Positions 1 to 7,391 of a DNA stretch of 20,281 nucleotides are shown one piece after another (positions within the stretch are counted from its first letter, which is position 1; every line of letters begins with the position of its first letter). This stretch comes from CAZCAQ01 sp964540135 (GTDB taxonomy: Bacteria > Patescibacteriota > WWE3 > UBA101185 > UBA10185): contig CAZILK010000016.1 in NCBI GenBank assembly GCA_964540135.1, positions 1 through 20,281 of the forward strand, read 5' to 3'. Made by a program: the position numbers and the translations under genes. The notes under the pieces were generated by a model, which was given only the letters and a program-made list of their open reading frames with translations, had not been told where the DNA came from and searched no databases.

Positions 1-113
1 CGAGCCTTAATAAATTAAGAAGGTAAATTCCATTCCGTATCACTTTTTATACATGTATTAAGAATGAAAGTCAACAACAATTTCCCACTATTTAAGTTGA
101 GCTAAAGCCAAAT

Positions 114-1109
114 CTAACTTACAAATATCTTATACAGCTCCGATGCTAATTTTTTTGAATCGTGTCTTAAAATACTTCTTTTTACCCGATCAGCAACACT
201 TTGCTCAAACGCCACATTATTAACAAAATCTCCTTTAATCACTCTATATGTGGAATCTGCCTTCATATTATCAATTACAGGTTCTGAGTCAGCAGTCTTT
301 TTATACCACTTTGCCAGCTTAACGGGTATTCTCTCCTTGTTTAACAGCACATAGTCTATTTTTGAACCTAAGTAAGACTCAATAATATCAACGTGCTCTT
401 TAACTCCCATCTTGGCGGTATGCATTTTCTTTGTCATAAGATTTGCAATATATATCTTTTTAGCTTTAGAACTACGTATAACTCGTGTTATATCGCTAAC
501 TAGAAGGTTTGGGACAATACTTGTGTACAAATCCCCAGGACCAAAAATAATGAAATCAGCTTGTTTTATTGCTCTTAATGCTCTTGGGTTTGGAAAAGCC
601 GGTTTATCTAAATAGAGCTCCTGAATTGGTGAAGGAAGTAGATCCGGATCATCTATGAGCTTTTCGCTTTTAATAACTTTGCCGTTTTTAAGAACAGCAC
701 AAATCTCACTTGTTGATGTAGTTACAGGTACAACATTTCCTTTTGTATCTAAAATGTATGCAGCAAGCTCAATCGCAGATTCAAAAGAGCCTGTAATCTT
801 CTCAAGTGCAGAAATGAATATGTTACCAAAATTATGCCCAGCTAAGTCTCCGGTCTCAAACCTGTATGTGAAAAGGTCTCGCCATATCTTTTCAGAGTCA
901 GATAAGGCCACCAGAGCTTGTCTAAGATCCCCTGGTGGTAGTACACCAAGTTGGTCTCTGAGTCTACCGGTTGAGCCTCCAGAATCCATTGTAGTTATGA
1001 CCGCAGTGATTTGAAGGGGATATGCCTTGAGCCCAGTCAAGACGACAAAAGAGCCTGTTCCACCACCTATTACAACTACTCTTTTGATTTTTGCCTCAGA
1101 ATCCTGCAT
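114..1109 (-). CDS. yvcK: YvcK/CofD-like gluconeogenesis factor
   Basis: Member of the YvcK (UPF0052/CofD-like) family. These are cytosolic proteins that bind UDP-sugars and, in Firmicutes and Actinobacteria, link carbon metabolism to cell-wall synthesis and cell shape. The sequence shows an N-terminal beta strand followed by the nucleotide-binding loop VVIGGGTGS (about residues 12-20), then TTMDSGGSTGRLR and PPGDLRQAL, the family hallmarks. FGPGDLYTSIVPNLLV follows in the middle of the protein. At about 331 residues it is of normal length. An open frame continues to a TTG at 1142, but a TATAAT box at 1120-1125 lies inside that extension, so I choose the ATG at 1109, which gives a leader of only a few bases. 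The gene lies just downstream of, and in line with, the nucleotidyltransferase-like gene but has its own promoter. Family assignment is confident; the role in this organism is inferred. Confidence 0.93.
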   Translation of the reverse strand: MQDSEAKIKRVVVIGGGTGSFVVLTGLKAYPLQITAVITTMDSGGSTGRLRDQLGVLPPGDLRQALVALSDSEKIWRDLFTYRFETGDLAGHNFGNIFISALEKITGSFESAIELAAYILDTKGNVVPVTTSTSEICAVLKNGKVIKSEKLIDDPDLLPSPIQELYLDKPAFPNPRALRAIKQADFIIFGPGDLYTSIVPNLLVSDITRVIRSSKAKKIYIANLMTKKMHTAKMGVKEHVDIIESYLGSKIDYVLLNKERIPVKLAKWYKKTADSEPVIDNMKADSTYRVIKGDFVNNVAFEQSVADRVKRSILRHDSKKLASELYKIFVS

Positions 1110-1114
1110 AGCAA

Positions 1115-1130
1115 GGTGGATTATACCACC
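1115..1130 (-). promoter_or_regulatory. -10 box of yvcK inside a perfect inverted repeat
   Basis: Reading the minus strand, a consensus TATAAT (1120-1125) is flanked exactly by GGTGG and CCACC, giving a 16-bp inverted repeat centred on the -10 box, 10 nt before the yvcK ATG. The -10 function is inferred from consensus match and position. The symmetric flanks could be an operator, or chance. Confidence 0.5.
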
Positions 1131-1146
1131 CACACAAGCCAAAAGC

Positions 1147-1875
1147 TTAACAGAGCAGAAGCTCGGAAATATGTGTCCACCCTTTAGCCAAGCTTACTTT
1201 TTTGTAGAGTACTGGAGAATGAACTCGCCTCAAACGTGCTTCTACCATATTTGGCGGATCGTCTGAGCTTCCCACATACAATATGTGCGGATTTTTCCAC
1301 AAACCCAATCTGCGTATCAGCGAGTCGTAATAGTAATCAGGGTCGATGTACTCTGGTCTAGGTGGGATAGCAAAGATTATACTTCCGTCAGGGGCTAAGT
1401 AGTTCCAAATAGCTAACTTCTCTTCCATAGTAAACACCGGTTCTCTTGTAGTCTTAAAACTTGGGTATTCGATACCAAGAATAAACCCAGATAGATTGTA
1501 ACCAAGACTAATACCTTGAACAATCACTGTGTGATGCCAACCACACTCCATACCACCGTGCATAAAACCATAATATATATATGCATCGCGATCTTGCGGC
1601 AAAGAAGTTAATCCTTTTGTCTCAAAAGCTTGACGAGCCTCCTCAAGGCTTTGCATCACAGAGACATGTTTTGGTGGATTCTGAATAATAAGACTGTCCC
1701 ATACATTAGCGAACGTTTCGATACCGTGTGAATTTAACCGACCACTGTGGAGCAGTCGTTCTACTGCTGCCATTGCAAAATGCTTACCCTTTACTTCTAA
1801 GTTCTGGGGTTGAGTGAATAGCGTTTGAATCTCTGCATCCCAAATTGCCTCATGAGGTATATCTTCGCTAGCCAT
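1147..1875 (-). CDS. Divergent cytidylyltransferase-like (nucleotidyltransferase fold) protein
   Basis: I do not recognise a named family with confidence. The second half reads like a degenerate nucleotidyltransferase (cytidylyltransferase-like) Rossmann fold. It has a strand and loop YIYYGFMHGG, a His pair in GWHH, a strand LSGFILGIE, then FTMEEKLAIWNYL resembling the family's 'eeR..ml..l' helix, and DYYYDSLIRRLG followed by HILYVGSSDD resembling 'y..li..l.pdilvvG.D'. The canonical HxGH motif is not intact, so activity is uncertain. The N-terminal third (about 95 residues) is unassigned. There is no signal peptide or membrane segment. An extended -10 (TGG-TATAAC, 1882-1887) sits 6 nt before the ATG with no ribosome binding site, suggesting a leaderless mRNA. 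It lies just upstream of yvcK on the same strand. Confidence 0.72.
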   Translation of the reverse strand: MASEDIPHEAIWDAEIQTLFTQPQNLEVKGKHFAMAAVERLLHSGRLNSHGIETFANVWDSLIIQNPPKHVSVMQSLEEARQAFETKGLTSLPQDRDAYIYYGFMHGGMECGWHHTVIVQGISLGYNLSGFILGIEYPSFKTTREPVFTMEEKLAIWNYLAPDGSIIFAIPPRPEYIDPDYYYDSLIRRLGLWKNPHILYVGSSDDPPNMVEARLRRVHSPVLYKKVSLAKGWTHISELLLC

Positions 1876-1881
1876 ACAGGT

Positions 1882-1890
1882 GTTATACCA
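1882..1890 (-). promoter_or_regulatory. Extended -10 promoter, leaderless start
   Basis: On the minus strand TGG precedes TATAAC, followed by 6 nt and the ATG at 1875. Transcription starting about 7 nt after the hexamer would begin at the start codon itself. Inferred from sequence only. Confidence 0.5.
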
Positions 1891-1902
1891 AACAATGAGA
1901 TA

Positions 1903-3246
1903 TTACACACTAATTAGCTTTGTGTAGCTAACTTCTGCTCTTTTTGTTTGGTATTCAACAATCTTATCTAAAAGCTCAGGATTAAACATAGCAACTACGT
2001 TACCTAGGTTAGTTCTAATCTTCCATAATTCATCCTCACTAGTTGCAAGCTTTGATACATACTCAAGATAACTTCTAAAGCTTGATGTTTTCCTAGCCTT
2101 ACTTGCTCTCTTAAAAGTCATAAATACTACAGCCTGTATATCAAGAGGAAAGCTTGCTAATTGTTCGTTTATTTTTATACCAATTTCATCAACAATAGCG
2201 CTTAGTTCTTCTTCGGTAACTTTATTGTTAAAGTAGACCTCCATTCTATCCAAGAACCTTGTCATCTTTGAATTACGCTCAATTAAGTTATGCGCATTTA
2301 AAACTTTTACAGCTGAGTCCATATTTTGAGCGATAATATAGTAAAGAGCATTAGGGTCAAGGAGTTTTATCAAGCCTTTAAAACCGTAGCCGTCTGTCCC
2401 GCCTCGTAGGTCAAAACCTGTTCTTGCAAGCTCCTCAAGCGCTTCCCCTTTCCATAAAAACTCAATCAATAAATATTTTTTATAACCAGCGTAAGGGTTT
2501 TTAGTCATAAGGTGATCAAAATTTATGAGACTTATATGATGGTCATCGATAGTAAGATTACGTTTTAATTTTTTCTTAAACTTCCTCACTTTAGTTTCTA
2601 CCCTGGTAAATCGATACTCTTTACCAAAAGCTGATTCATCTTCAATTGATTTCGGATATATAACTGTGGTTCCTTTATTGAGCTTCGCCTCAGTTAGTGC
2701 GATGGTTGCAAAGAAGCGAAGTGAATCAGTTACAGAGACTATATTCTCGTCTTTCTCAAAAGTGCCTTGAACAATACCTGCTGAGAAATTAGGAAAGAAA
2801 AGTTTGCCATTATTATATAAATCTAGAATATTTGAAGCTTTGGTTTTCTCTGTAAATCTAAAGTTACTCCCTCGATAGATATGCTTTGAGGGTTTCTTCA
2901 TAACCTCCACAAAGTGCTTACCAGTGTGCTTTTTTAGTACTGAGGCGCGAAAATTTTCAAGGATCTTGCTTAGTTCGTCAGCAGTAAATGCTGTTGTAAT
3001 GATCTCAAACTCGTCTCCCCTGGCATAAACAAAGATTTCGTATTTAAGCTTTTTTACAAGCTCAAGAAGCTCGATTTCGTATAACTTAATGACATACGAA
3101 GCCCCGCCTCTTCCCCAAACTCCGTGGATTTTACCAACATCATCAAGATCAAGTGTTGCGAAGGTAGTCAGTACATCATCTGCTCTAATTGTGTTTAACA
3201 TCTGCAAATACTTCTTGTGCAGAAGAAATCTGTTTTTATAAATCAT
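1903..3246 (-). CDS. GGDEF-like palm-domain protein with unassigned C-terminal region
   Basis: 447 residues. Residues about 25-197 carry the landmarks of a GGDEF (diguanylate cyclase) palm. TLDLDDVGKIHG (31-42) corresponds to the 'LDiDxFKxIN' strand with metal-binding Asp33. RGDEF (76-80) is the signature half-site with the first Gly replaced by Arg. FSAGI (154-158) matches the 'SiGia' strand, and ALTEAKLNKGTTVIY (183-197) matches the 'AlyxAKxxGrN' helix. The stretch between signature and 'SiGia' is longer than usual, so an insertion is present, and the leading 'DxLTxLxNR' is missing. The C-terminal 250 residues are charged, largely helical in appearance and unrecognised. No membrane segment or sensor domain is seen. 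Nucleotide binding or cyclase activity is inference; it could be a degenerate receptor or another palm-fold enzyme. The start is uncertain: no ribosome binding site, and an alternative ATG lies at 3201. Confidence 0.75.
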   Translation of the reverse strand: MIYKNRFLLHKKYLQMLNTIRADDVLTTFATLDLDDVGKIHGVWGRGGASYVIKLYEIELLELVKKLKYEIFVYARGDEFEIITTAFTADELSKILENFRASVLKKHTGKHFVEVMKKPSKHIYRGSNFRFTEKTKASNILDLYNNGKLFFPNFSAGIVQGTFEKDENIVSVTDSLRFFATIALTEAKLNKGTTVIYPKSIEDESAFGKEYRFTRVETKVRKFKKKLKRNLTIDDHHISLINFDHLMTKNPYAGYKKYLLIEFLWKGEALEELARTGFDLRGGTDGYGFKGLIKLLDPNALYYIIAQNMDSAVKVLNAHNLIERNSKMTRFLDRMEVYFNNKVTEEELSAIVDEIGIKINEQLASFPLDIQAVVFMTFKRASKARKTSSFRSYLEYVSKLATSEDELWKIRTNLGNVVAMFNPELLDKIVEYQTKRAEVSYTKLISV

Positions 3247-3453
3247 ATTAAACTTTAATTAAATTGATAAACTTACTTAAGTAATAAAGATTGCAATATA
3301 AGTTATATCGAGTCTAACAGTGATATTTAACAAACTTCAAGAAGCTGCGGGTTTTATTTGGGACTCAATTTAATTTAGGGGTGGAATACCAAGATTCTAG
3401 ATATAAGGGTAGCTAAATGCGATTTAAAAATTACAAGAAGTTCTCTAACTCTC

Positions 3454-3858
3454 CTAGCTCTCTGAACATATACCATCGAACTCTTCTTCATGTAAAGCTG
3501 CATCCCGCTTTGTTTTACGGATAATACCGTCTTTGTGATGTGGTGGTGAGTAAATCGTGTATAGTTTTAACTCTTTAGTTGCTGAGGTGTTTATAACATT
3601 ATGTTTTGCTCCTGCGGGAACAATAACCCCGTCTCCATCACCAACAATATGCTCGGTTTCATTGATAATTACCTTTCCAGATCCTTTCTCAAATCGAAAA
3701 AACTGATCTCCATCTTTATGCACTTCTTCTCCAATCTCTTCCTTGGGTAATAGACTCATAAGTACTAGTTGAGAGTGTTTAGCGGTATACAAAACACGTC
3801 TGAAGTTTAAATTTTTTAATGTTAGTTCTTCAATATTCTTATTAAATCCTTTTATCAT
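3454..3858 (-). CDS. Small single-domain cupin protein
   Basis: A 134-residue cupin_2-type beta barrel. Cupin motif 1 is visible as GEEVHKDGDQFFRFEKGSGKV (about 43-63), with His47, Asp51/Gln52 and Glu57 as likely metal-ligand positions. Motif 2 is GDGVIVPAGAKHNVIN (about 75-90), with His86. The arrangement resembles the mannose-6-phosphate-isomerase-like cupins found widely in bacteria, but substrate and metal cannot be read from sequence. It is probably cytosolic, with no signal peptide. It is transcribed divergently from the tiny membrane protein gene; its TATAAT (3865-3870) stands 6 nt before the ATG. Cupin fold assignment is confident; function is unknown. Confidence 0.9.
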   Translation of the reverse strand: MIKGFNKNIEELTLKNLNFRRVLYTAKHSQLVLMSLLPKEEIGEEVHKDGDQFFRFEKGSGKVIINETEHIVGDGDGVIVPAGAKHNVINTSATKELKLYTIYSPPHHKDGIIRKTKRDAALHEEEFDGICSES

Positions 3859-3864
3859 GGCTAT

Positions 3865-3910
3865 ATTATACTCTTATCTACATCTTAATGTTTTTACACT
3901 GGTGTATACT
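3865..3910. promoter_or_regulatory. Divergent leaderless promoters (cupin / small membrane protein)
   Basis: Two -10 boxes face away from each other: TATAAT on minus (3865-3870) 6 nt before the cupin ATG, and TATACT on plus (3905-3910) 6 nt before the ATG at 3917. Neither gene has room for a ribosome binding site between box and start. No good -35 is seen for either. Confidence 0.55.
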
Positions 3911-3916
3911 GATTAT

Positions 3917-4087
3917 ATGAATGAACTTTTTAAGAAAGCTAAGCCTAAAGACTGGGTTATACTTATCCTCCTAGTGATAGTAGTTGTTTTTATTTCAATC
4001 TTTTTAGGAAGCATGGCATTTGCGCCATTTGGCGTAATATTAGTCGGTATTGTATGGAAAAACATGCTCATCTCTAAATACAGCTAG
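3917..4087 (+). CDS. Small membrane protein (56 aa)
   Basis: A 56-residue protein with a short charged N-terminus (MNELFKKAKPKDW) followed by two hydrophobic stretches, about 14-30 and 33-48, that look like a transmembrane hairpin or one long segment with a break. The frame is open further upstream to 3857, but that would overlap the cupin gene and the promoter; the ATG at 3917 is preceded by TATACT at the same 6-nt spacing as its neighbours. Family and function are not recognised. It converges on the histidine phosphatase gene. Confidence 0.6.
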   Translation: MNELFKKAKPKDWVILILLVIVVVFISIFLGSMAFAPFGVILVGIVWKNMLISKYS

Positions 4088-4135
4088 TTGGCGGAGAGCG
4101 TGGGACGCACTTGGAACTTTTTTCTCCAAATTAGC

Positions 4136-4681
4136 TTATGAAATAGTGTAATCCCAACCGGGTTGCCAAGCTTTTCTTTTTCTCCAATCCTGTGCAAACG
4201 CCTCTTCCCAAGTTTTTCCCGCTAATAACACATCCAAAGCGAGTTGTGGAGCTTTATGCGCAACAACAGCAATATTTTTCCCATCGTAGCCATGTCTCAG
4301 ATATTCTAAAAATTCGGACATTCTTAACTTCACGTCTTCATAGCTTTCTCCATCAGGAAACTGTTCAATTATGTATTTTTCTTGAAGAGGCTCAACAATT
4401 GAAGAAGGTTGCGCGTTATATTTTCCATAATTACATTCTCTCAATCGTTTATCTTGAAAAATAGGAACTTCATCCTTAAAAGTTAATTCAGCAGACTTCA
4501 CAGCCCTTTTTAGATCTGAACAAAACACTGCATCAAACTTTTTCCCTTTTATTTGATCTCTTAAATCTATAGATTGTTGAATTCCTTTGTCAGACAGTTC
4601 TACATCTGACCAACCAGAAGAAATTTCTTTTATGTTATCGGTGGTTGTTCCATGAACAAAATAGGTGATTCTTATTAACAT
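4136..4681 (-). CDS. Histidine phosphatase superfamily protein (phosphoglycerate-mutase-like), RHG motif variant
   Basis: A 181-residue member of the histidine phosphatase (branch 1) superfamily. The phospho-acceptor His10 lies in YFVHGTTTDN, where the usual 'RHG' is VHG, so the Arg before the catalytic His is replaced by Val. Other core residues are present: FCSDLKRA with Arg59, RLREC with Glu82, and VVAHKAPQ with the second catalytic His142. The protein is small and cytosolic, so a phosphomonoesterase acting on a sugar phosphate, nucleotide or phosphoprotein is plausible, but the substrate is unknown. An extended -10 (TGC-TAAAAT, 4688-4696) abuts the 3' end of tRNA-Ser and lies 6 nt before the ATG, implying a leaderless mRNA started right behind the tRNA. 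Confidence 0.88.
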   Translation of the reverse strand: MLIRITYFVHGTTTDNIKEISSGWSDVELSDKGIQQSIDLRDQIKGKKFDAVFCSDLKRAVKSAELTFKDEVPIFQDKRLRECNYGKYNAQPSSIVEPLQEKYIIEQFPDGESYEDVKLRMSEFLEYLRHGYDGKNIAVVAHKAPQLALDVLLAGKTWEEAFAQDWRKRKAWQPGWDYTIS

Positions 4682-4687
4682 AAATGC

Positions 4688-4696
4688 ATTTTAGCA
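4688..4696 (-). promoter_or_regulatory. Extended -10 directly behind tRNA-Ser
   Basis: Minus-strand TGC-TAAAAT, 6 nt before the ATG of the histidine phosphatase gene. Its T-G begins at the base next to the tRNA's CCA. Inferred promoter for a leaderless transcript. Confidence 0.5.
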
Positions 4697-4786
4697 TGGC
4701 GGAGGGAGAGGGATTCGAACCCTCGTACCCCTTTCGAAGTGCGTCGCTTTCCAGGCGAGCCGAATAGTCCACTCTCGCATCCCTCC
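4697..4786 (-). tRNA. tRNA-Ser (anticodon GGA)
   Basis: On the minus strand the acceptor strands GGAGGGA and TCCCTCC pair, followed by discriminator G and an encoded CCA. The anticodon loop is CTGGAAA (anticodon GGA, reading UCC/UCU). A long variable arm, typical of class II tRNA-Ser, lies between the anticodon and T arms, and the T loop reads GGTTCGAATCC. Length is 90 nt. Confidence 0.96.
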
Positions 4787-4912
4787 ACACCAAAGTATGC
4801 TGTTTTTAATCAGCGCGTAGGCATTTTATGTTAAAATTCCCACTATTTAAAGCAGTATCTGAATATGTTAATATTGCGGTTGCAGTAAGTACCAGTAGAA
4901 GGCCTTGGTAAA

Positions 4913-4989
4913 GGGTGATTAGCTCAGCTGGTTAGAGCACTCCTCTGATAAGGGAGAGGTCTCAGGTTCGAGTCCTGAATCACCCACCA
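4913..4989 (+). tRNA. tRNA-Ile (anticodon GAT)
   Basis: The acceptor strands GGGTGAT and ATCACCC pair, with discriminator A and encoded CCA. The D arm AGCTCAGCTGGTTAGAGC, the anticodon loop CTGATAA (anticodon GAT) and the T loop GGTTCGAGTCC are all canonical. Length is 77 nt. It is not next to the 16S gene, unlike many bacterial tRNA-Ile genes. The following gene starts 9 nt after the CCA. Confidence 0.97.
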
Positions 4990-4998
4990 ATAACATCT

Positions 4999-5589
4999 AT
5001 GAAAAATATAGTAATAATCCTACTCACAATACTGCTCGTACTTAGTGTTCTTTTTATCTTATTGAGAGCTGGTAAAACTTCTACACCTATAAACACACTT
5101 ACTGACCCGGATCCTGTAATCCAAGAAATACCAGCCGAACCGGTTAGCCCAAAGGTTGATATTCCTGAAGAAGAGCCAACTCAGGTAGAGGAAGTCGAAG
5201 GTCGCGCCCTTTCGGATGTTAAATACACACTACCGGAAAGCTGGAAAGTTGAAATCAGAGGAGACAAAAGTAATCCAGAGGGTATTATGTTCTCAGCAAA
5301 ATCAGGTGGCGGGTATTTCTTTTTAACAGTGGCAAAGTACGATATGTCAGGGAGAAGGGCATTCTTTTGTAAAGTCAAAAATGTTTGTATAGATGCAACC
5401 TATTTTGATCCTGTGCAAATTGGAAATATAGAAGGCTACAGAGCAAATGCGATTGATAATAGTGGCGGTGGCTCAATATACTTTGGCAGCAAGGGAACCA
5501 AATTCTACATTCTTGATAGCTTCAATCCCCCTTCACCAAATGATTTTGAGAAACATAGAGATGAGTTTTTAGCCTCACTTGAATTTTAA
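4999..5589 (+). CDS. Membrane-anchored or secreted protein, unknown function
   Basis: 196 residues. A strongly hydrophobic N-terminus (about residues 3-23) acts as a signal anchor or signal peptide. It is followed by a Pro/Glu-rich linker (about 30-68) and a folded domain (about 70-196) ending at the stop. The domain contains two Cys (FFCKVKNVCID) six residues apart that could form a disulfide outside the cell, and Gly/aromatic-rich strands (GGGYFFLTVAKYD, GGGSIYFGS). I do not recognise the family. The gene starts 9 nt after the CCA of tRNA-Ile with no promoter-like box or ribosome binding site between, so it is probably co-transcribed with the tRNA and released by tRNA 3' processing. Confidence 0.8.
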   Translation: MKNIVIILLTILLVLSVLFILLRAGKTSTPINTLTDPDPVIQEIPAEPVSPKVDIPEEEPTQVEEVEGRALSDVKYTLPESWKVEIRGDKSNPEGIMFSAKSGGGYFFLTVAKYDMSGRRAFFCKVKNVCIDATYFDPVQIGNIEGYRANAIDNSGGGSIYFGSKGTKFYILDSFNPPSPNDFEKHRDEFLASLEF

Positions 5590-5598
5590 TTAAGAGAA

Positions 5599-6585
5599 TC
5601 AAATAACACTTGTTGGGTTAACAGTCTTCTTAAATATATCTTCGATTATTTCTTCAAGCGGTACAGAGATAATATCGATATCTAAAACACTGTGTTCCGA
5701 GGTTAATTTAGCTAATAGTTTTGATAACAGCTGTTTGTCAATTGAAAAAGTAACTGTGTCATCCGAAATACTTTCTATCTGTGCAAAATCAAAGTCTTTC
5801 AAATCTTTTGGTAATTTCTCAAAGTACACTTTAATAAATTTTTGTTTATTATATTGCGCCATCAAGTCATGCAGTACTCCATCATGCACTTTCTGGCCTT
5901 TGTTAATAACAATAACTCTATCGCATACTTGTTCTATATCATCCATGTCGTGGCTGGTTAACAAGAGGGTAATATTTAGATTTTCTTGAACTTCTCGCAA
6001 GAAATTCCTGATATTCTTTTTTGATGTTATATCAAGACCGATTGTTGGTTCATCAAGAAATAATATTTTTGGTTGATGGATGATTGCCCCAATTAATTCC
6101 ATCTTCATTCTCTCTCCAAGCGACAATCTCCTAACCTGCTTTGTTAAAAGTTTTGTGGTATCAAGTAGATCGCACAACTCGTTCATCCTTTTCTTAAAAG
6201 TTGCATCTTCAATTTCATAAATCTGTTTTATAAACTTCAAATTCTGCTCCCCAGTTAGATCCCAAGAAAGTCCTGTTTTGTTACCCATAACAAGGCCTAT
6301 CTGCATCAAAAAATCTTTTTTACGCTCCTGAGGAACATATCCCATTACATCTATCTCCCCGCTTGTCGGATACATAAGACCTGTTAGCATCTTTGTGGTT
6401 GTTGTTTTACCAGCTCCGTTTGGTCCAAGAAATGCAAGTGATTCCCCCTCTCTTACAAAAAAAGAGATGTCAGTCACAGCCTCTGTGTAAATATACTTAG
6501 GGTTAAATACTCCTGTAAAAACGTTTTTATTTGTTCGTGTTTTAAAGCGCTTTGATAAATTTTTAGTATTAATAATTGTTTTCAT
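5599..6585 (-). CDS. ABC-2 type exporter, ATP-binding subunit
   Basis: 328-residue ABC ATPase. Walker A GPNGAGKT (54-61), signature LSLGE (154-158), Walker B ILFLDEP (174-180), D-loop GLD (183-185) and switch His212 (TSHD) are all present. The Q-loop position reads VMGNKTGL, without a clear Gln. An N-terminal extension precedes the domain, and about 90 residues of C-terminal accessory domain follow it, as in ATPases paired with ABC-2 membrane subunits of the former DUF990 type. It is the last gene of a three-gene operon, starting 2 nt after the stop of the second permease, and would energise export across the cytoplasmic membrane. The substrate is unknown; drug, lipid or glycoconjugate export are all possible. 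Confidence 0.94.
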   Translation of the reverse strand: MKTIINTKNLSKRFKTRTNKNVFTGVFNPKYIYTEAVTDISFFVREGESLAFLGPNGAGKTTTTKMLTGLMYPTSGEIDVMGYVPQERKKDFLMQIGLVMGNKTGLSWDLTGEQNLKFIKQIYEIEDATFKKRMNELCDLLDTTKLLTKQVRRLSLGERMKMELIGAIIHQPKILFLDEPTIGLDITSKKNIRNFLREVQENLNITLLLTSHDMDDIEQVCDRVIVINKGQKVHDGVLHDLMAQYNKQKFIKVYFEKLPKDLKDFDFAQIESISDDTVTFSIDKQLLSKLLAKLTSEHSVLDIDIISVPLEEIIEDIFKKTVNPTSVI

Positions 6586-6587
6586 AG

Positions 6588-7391
6588 TTAAGAAGATGCC
6601 GATGTATAGTTTCTAAGAGCTATCTTCCACCCAATAGACTTTATTACTAAAAATACTACAGCAACACCAAGACTAAATACAAACATTGTTAAGGCATCTG
6701 ACTTTCCAAGAAAAACTGAGACTGAAATCTGACTTGCTATAAGTGCCGGTATGAGTGTTGTGAATAAAATCCTAACATTTCCTGTTATACCATCATACGG
6801 AATCTCAGGAGGATCCGTTACAACAGAGGATAATCGAAAAAGTTGCTCTGCATTACCGGTAAAAAATGTCGGTAATGCAAATAGGAATCTGAAACAATGG
6901 GCACATATTTGCCCCAAAATAAGTATGGCTGCTGCAAAAGATACATTTCCCAAAGTTAGCGAAAACTCAGGCCAGTTAATTACCAAGATTAAAAGAAGTA
7001 GGTTTGGAACTCCTTCTTTTAGAAAATTTACAAAACTCAGATCTTTAAATGTCACATAAAACATTGCAGGTACTGGTTTTGTTAAGATTAAATCAAGCTC
7101 CCCAACTCGAACACTTTCGATTAAATAATTAATATTGCTAACACTCCAAATGTAACCAATATGAAAATTCAGCTGAATAAAAAACACCAGAAGAAGCATC
7201 TCACTTTCAGTGTAACCGGCAAATAACTTAACGTTTGTGTAGATAGCTTTGATAAAAATAAGCATCACAAGTGTGTAGAACATTGTGGAGGCACTACCAG
7301 CGATATTCTCAAAAAAATACGCTGTTTGGATATGATAGGTATTAATGGCATTAATCTTTAATAGCCTAAGTCTTTGTGTAAAGTAATTCAT
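6588..7391 (-). CDS. ABC-2 type exporter, permease subunit B
   Basis: 267-residue polytopic membrane protein with about six hydrophobic segments and the internal sequence VRVGELDLILTKPVPAMFY. The 'xGxlDlxLtKPvp' pattern is typical of the ABC-2 permease family formerly called DUF990. The start codon directly follows the stop of the upstream permease (TAA then ATG). Two such permeases and one ATPase form the usual three-gene unit, so this protein likely heterodimerises with subunit A. No ribosome binding site is seen; translation probably depends on termination-reinitiation. Confidence 0.9.
   Translation of the reverse strand: MNYFTQRLRLLKINAINTYHIQTAYFFENIAGSASTMFYTLVMLIFIKAIYTNVKLFAGYTESEMLLLVFFIQLNFHIGYIWSVSNINYLIESVRVGELDLILTKPVPAMFYVTFKDLSFVNFLKEGVPNLLLLILVINWPEFSLTLGNVSFAAAILILGQICAHCFRFLFALPTFFTGNAEQLFRLSSVVTDPPEIPYDGITGNVRILFTTLIPALIASQISVSVFLGKSDALTMFVFSLGVAVVFLVIKSIGWKIALRNYTSASS

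Noticed and set aside
1110..1142. Longer N-terminus for YvcK from a TTG at 1142
   Set aside because: A consensus -10 box lies within it and the family's nucleotide-binding loop needs only the part after the ATG at 1109.
4088..4135. tRNA-like tail (CTCTCCGCCA on minus) between the small membrane protein and the phosphatase
   Set aside because: No D arm, anticodon arm or paired acceptor strand; at most a hairpin.
82..4850. 14-base sequence TTCCCACTATTTAA present at 82-95 and 4837-4850
   Set aside because: About one such match is expected by chance in 20 kb of A+T-rich DNA, and neither copy sits in an informative place.
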